57,176 nucleotides of DNA from assembly GCF_000003605.2 (NCBI RefSeq), contig NW_003158227.1:202058-259233 (forward strand), given 5' to 3'. Shown here one piece after another: positions 49,701-55,700 of the stretch. The first letter of the stretch is position 1, and the number at the start of each line of letters is the position of its first letter. Source of the stretch: Saccoglossus kowalevskii. Taxonomy: Eukaryota > Hemichordata > Enteropneusta > Harrimaniidae. The notes beneath the pieces are model-generated. The model was not told the DNA's origin and searched no databases. It saw only the letters and a program-made list of their open reading frames with translations. The position numbers were made by a program, and so were the translations under genes.

Positions 49701-52700
49701 TAACAGGGAATGTGCCATGTTAATTTTTGAATATTCTCTTTTTCATATCTCCAATACTTTGAGTGCATTCATTCTATGGTTTCCTTTTGAAGTGCACAGT
49801 GTGCATGGTCTTATGGGATGAACTGTTAAATTATAAGGCTGACTCTACACCATATTCAAGTTCCTTATAAAGTAAATATTATCAAAGACTAGCCCTGTTA
49901 CTAGCCCTATTATTTGTGCAAATTTTTGTTGAACTGCTTGACTATAGTCCATGGTGTGTGTAATCACAAACCATGGTGTGTTGTATCTTATCTTATTCCT
50001 CATAACTGGTGCTATGCTTGGAAAAGATTATTTTAAAAGGGCAAAACGTCCCTCTTCAATCAATCTACGGAGTTAAAATCAGAAACAGCCATTGTATGTT
50101 GATGATCAACATGGGGGTCCTAAGAAACAGTTTGCCAGACATTAAAACAGACGTTTTATCTTGACAATTGCCATGGCTCCAAGAAACTGTCGCCAGACAT
50201 GAAAAATATCGATACTTTGAATGACTTTGGAATGTTTCGACTCGCGCATTGCAACATGGGAAAAGGTCAACATAGAAAACGGATTTAGATGGCATATTTG
50301 ACAACAACAAACTTTCAGATTTTATTACAATTGTATAAAAAACAAAGGGCAACACATTTTTGATATACATGAGGTAAGGCTTAGGCAAACTAAAGTACAT
50401 ACATTTGCTGTCATTATGTTTTATAGTAATACCAAAAAATCTGCATTAGAAGCCACATCCCTAATAGAAGTCACACCCATTCTTTTTGAATAATTGTAAA
50501 ACCAAACATTCACAATTTCTTGTATGTGTAGATGCTCTAATAGAAGCAACATTCTCTCTGTTGCATTGTACCATTTTGATAGAAACTGAGACTTGTAATA
50601 CAGATTTTACAGTACTAATGAAAACCTGCTGTCATACCCATCTCAGCCTTGACATGCAAGTTTCATATGTAGGTCACCAATAATAACAGTCCTTCAAACA
50701 TCAATGTAACATGGTTGTTTTCAAAGGTCTCCAAGGGATTGATGATATTAATCATCCACTATGATATCAAAATCGTGTTTATCTTAGTCATTAAGTTTTA
50801 AAAATAATTTCCTAGGAATTTTACATCCCAAACAAAGATCAAATGTCTTGCTAAGGATGTTAAAATATCTTTTGTTTTAACTTTCATTTGCCTGCTGGAA
50901 GTTTTACTCTGTTTGTTTTCACATACTTCAAATACAATGTTAGTATCTGTAACCCACCATTTTGAATTCACCAAATCACTTACTCTTGTCTTTTGGGGTT
51001 AAAATTATCGTCAAATTGGCATGTTATTTCATTCAAAGGAATCTGGTATTATCTGTATTTGCTGTATTCTCTTAAGTGCAGCTCTTAGAGAAGTGCACAT
51101 GCAACAAAATTGCATTTAATGTATCATAGATAATGAAATATGACTTATTTTGACAATTGACTAATTTTTGACATCTACGTAAATGCAGCACTACAAATGG
51201 AGGGTATTTTTGTTTGTTTGGGAGGCGGGTACAACATGCAGCATATTCTTCATAGAGTATGCTAATGTGTGATATAGAAACTATTGCATATTCAGTACAT
51301 AGTAAGACCTTTATCCTGTTCTGGTTGGTAAGTAAAATCTAATTCATATTTGCAATTTTAATCATTAAGATGTCATATGATAGACCATAGAAAGAAGGGC
51401 TCCATAGTTAGATCAAAGGTTTGTGTTCTTTAATTTGATTCTTTTTTGTTGTATTAATTAAAATGTTCTGATGCTCTGTATGTTTAAGACATTTTCATTC
51501 AACATACTAGAAAAATATTAATTTATAAAATGTTGGTATTGTCTCATGTATTCATTCATTCTATTCCAGGGTCTTCCAGGTAGATTAGGACCACAGGGAT
51601 CCAAAGGATTGATTGGTTTTCCAGGAAAAATAGGATTAACTGGTGAAAAAGGATTCAAAGGTCAACATGGAGAAACAGGATTACGAGGTCCACAGGGAGA
51701 TTTGGTGAGAGCTAATACTAAATAAATTTCATATCACTACTACCGGTAGCACTTTTGGGGCCAAGGATTTGTTGTAATGTAACAATATCAGATTGTTTGT
51801 GAGAGCTAAATTTCACAAAAGTTACTGAACTGAAAATTTGCCACCCTCATTCATGGAGTGGGGTGGGGTTATTTGGTTTTGATATTATAGATGAAAAGTA
51901 TAACTGACACAATTCATTTTCCACCCTCATTCATGGAGTGGGGTGGGGTTGTTTGGTTTTGATATTATAGATGAAACTATAACTGACACAATTCATTTTT
52001 GTATATATTTGCAGGGTATGATTGGTGTGCCTGGTTTCCCAGGTATTAATGGTATTCCAGGTGTACAGGGTATTGCTGGTTCTCCTGGTAGGCGAGGTCT
52101 TGACGGTTGCAATGGTACCAGGGTCAGTACATAAATTTAATGCACATTTTTTAGTTCCGCTGTCGACTTTGTCGAGCGGAGCTTATCATATGAGTGATTG
52201 TCCGTCGTTGTCCGTGTCAATGTTTTTCGACTTCTTCTTGAAAACTACAAGCCTGAATGCTTTGATACTTGGTGTATTTGTACTTTGGGTAGACCTCTCT
52301 CAGATTTGTTCATTTCATGATCATATCTTCAATTTTCTAATTTTGGTGTCCAATTGCTTTGATAATACATATATAGGTACTACATGTGGACCTCTCTCAG
52401 ATTTGTTCATTTTGTAATGATATCTTTAATTCTCTAATTTTGGTGTATACTTTTGTCATTTTTGGTAAAAAGTGATATTTTCAATTTCTTGTTAAAAACC
52501 GCAAGTCCAATTGCTTTGATATTACATATATAGGGTACTACATGTGGACCTCTCTCAGATTTGTTCATTTTGTAATGATACCTTCAATTCTCTGATTTGA
52601 GTGAATATTTTTGTCATTTTTGGTAAAAAGTGATATTTTCGACAAGTCCAATTGCTTTGATATTATTACATATATACATGTAGGTACTACATGTGGACCT

Positions 52701-55700
52701 CTCTCAGATTTGTTCATTTTGTAATGATATCTTTAATTATCTAATTTTGGTGAATATTTTTGTCATTTTTGGTAAAAAGTGATATTCTTGTTAAAAACCA
52801 CAATCATTTATGGTGAAAAATTATATTTTTGAATTCTTGTTGAAAACAGCAAGTCCCAGTGCATTGATACTATGCATATTGTTCATTTTCTAATGATATC
52901 TTCTGTTCTTTAATTGAAATGTGCATTGATAACAGCGGAGCTATCTCAGCCGAGAGGCTGCTTGTTCGATAGATATGCTGCCTTTTTCTGAGATGATCTC
53001 TACAATGACTTAAGATATTAAATGCCTTCTTATTCTCCTGAGTGAATATATTCAGATTATAATATAAACAATAACTATGAGCTTGTTTTTAAACAGTTAT
53101 GAAAGAATTATTTTATTTTTTTAATAGAAAAAAAACAAGAGTAAATTTTTTTTCATAAATTCTCCCAGTGAGGGCGCCAGTCTGATTGTTTTCAGTTTTC
53201 CAATGGACACATAAATACATATGCATTAATGCCTACAAAATATTTGATATTTAAAATTTTGTTGTTGTTGATAGGGTGAGCCAGGTTTGCCTGGTTATGG
53301 TGATGGTGGTATTGGGCTGCCAGGACCTAGGGTTTGTACACTTACTGTCAATTTTTAAAAATGTTTGAGCATCGTATTTGTTCAGCATCTCATGTTTATA
53401 AATATATTAAATTATATTAAAATGCTGTTATTCTTATTATTTATTTACTTAAGTTCAACTTAAACAAGAAATTAAGCTCTTACTACCTGTGTATTTAGGG
53501 TCCTCTCGGTCTGAAAGGTCTAAAAGGTGAACCTGGACCAGTTCCTGATATGAATAATGGTATAATGAAAGGGGAGCCTGGTGAAAAAGGAGTTCCTGGA
53601 GTAGATGGTCAGCCAGTAAGTAGGCTATAATCCACCCTGTTGAGTTATGTTGTTGAACAATAATAAATATTTTGTTTTTGTAAATGTAGTTATTTAGTTA
53701 TTTACTTTCTGAACATAATTTGTTTTTGCTACCTTGATGCACCATTCAAAATGTATAATTTTCAGTGAATTATATAAAGTGGACATATTGTCTATTTTAG
53801 GGTGCTACTGCTCCTTCTGGTACAGCTGGTATGAAAGGAGAAAGTGGAAGCAAAGGAATGAGGGTAAGTTATGAACAGTTTTATTGTGTTATTCACTATT
53901 TAAAAGTGTCTATAAATAGCTTTGATTGCTACAAGGTATGGATAGAATGTTTATTAGTCCCCATTCTGGGGCAGTCTGAAAATAGGACTTATGGATTGAC
54001 CTCTTTGCGTCAGTTCATCCATGCATCTCGGACATGCCTGGGCTGATCACATTCAAATTTCATACATACATATTGGGATATATATGCATGTCCATCTGTT
54101 TCACAATCTGATTTAAGATGGCTGAATGGTGGCCATGTTTAAAATTCATCAAAATCAAATATTTCTGCCATTCCAGAGGTGGATTTGAGTCATATATGAA
54201 TGAATATTGTTCGGACTTGGTATGAACATTTTACATAATACCTTGACAAATCAATTTCAAACTTTATAAATAAATGGCTGAATGTCGGCCATTTTAATGT
54301 TAAAATTCAACAAAATCAAGCATTCTTCCGTTTCGGACCTTTATCTTAATACAGATTCTAAATATGTGATTGCAAATGCTGTTCTAGATTTATATTTTCA
54401 TACATTGACTGATCATATTGAAAAATACAGAAATAGAAACTTGTAGTTTTCTTTCCTTATTCAAGCTTTTTGTTTCATGTTCTGTTTCAAAATGGCCTAC
54501 TCATCTCTGAACGAGCCATGACATTGACTTGTTGATGTTATTATTTATTAAGTGATTTTTATTTGACTTTTTTTATTATTGGTTAGTATACATGCTTTAT
54601 CCATTTGAGGTTTAGTTCATTTGGTAAGTTAATGGGAATTAAACATCCTGCTGTATTTTGTTGTGTATCATAAACATGTGCATTTAAATAAGTTAATTTA
54701 TTTCTCTTAGGGTTCACCTGGTCGTCAAGGTATTAAAGGTGAGAGAGGTAACATGGGTATTGGATTTATAGGACAGCCAGGAGAACGTGTAAGTAATAAT
54801 TCAGTTGTCTATAAATCCATGATGTGTGACTTATAGCATGCATGGTGCGCTCACTATTCTATGCAATACAAGAAGTAAACATGATGGACAATATTAATAA
54901 ACATTGCATCATTAACCATTGAAATTCATGAGTATATTATTTTAAATAATATTCTTGAAAATATACTATGTGTGAAAGCACCATTCTAACCATGTTCTGT
55001 CATGCATTTAACATAAAATATTCTAATTACTGGTAGGTTATCACTTACTTTAAAGATGTAAAATTAAGTATTAATCTCTCAAGTATATGAAGTTGGATTC
55101 CAGCATAACTGTTAAAACTTGTTAACCCTTTGAGAGCCAATGTCAAGTTCAGGCACCATCCACAAAATAGTTCCATTTATAGTCTGCTCTTTTCCAAATA
55201 AAATATTGACAACTGTTTTAATGAAAAACAAGAAGCAATGTCACATTTTGAATTCAGTGAAAATTACAGAAAATGTCAATACTTTAACCTAATTTGAGTT
55301 CAAATGGAGGTGACATGGCAAGGCCATAGGGGTTACTTTCTGTTGATGTTATTGTTGTCATTGTCACCATCGCTGTTATTATTTCTAACTCTTTGTAGTG
55401 CAGATTAATTGTTGTCAATTTACTGATCTTTGCTCAGTTTTTGGTGACTTAAACAGAATTAGTAGCTTGTAATAAATTTGTAAGAAGTGTAATAATGTCT
55501 TTCCCAAATGTCTGCCTCAGATTGAAAACATGAAATCTACACTTGTATTATTGGATACAAATGAATACTGATAAGATCAACTTGGGTTCATACCTGTTTT
55601 ATTTTTTAAAGCATTAAAGTTACACAAACATTATACTGAGTAAAGTAACATAATGAAAAAAAAAAAACTTTTTAAATTTGTTATATAATTTTTTGTTTTT

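Larger units (their letters stand above)
40614..51569. other. Intron of the alpha-2-like gene before the first Gly-X-Y exon
   Basis: It contains the hairpin at 42027, repeats at 42337, 46480, 46935, 47831, 49134 and 50425, the 52-bp array at 44593 and the 46-bp array at 48050. No collagen exon was seen. Short ORFs are not supported as genes. Confidence 0.6.
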
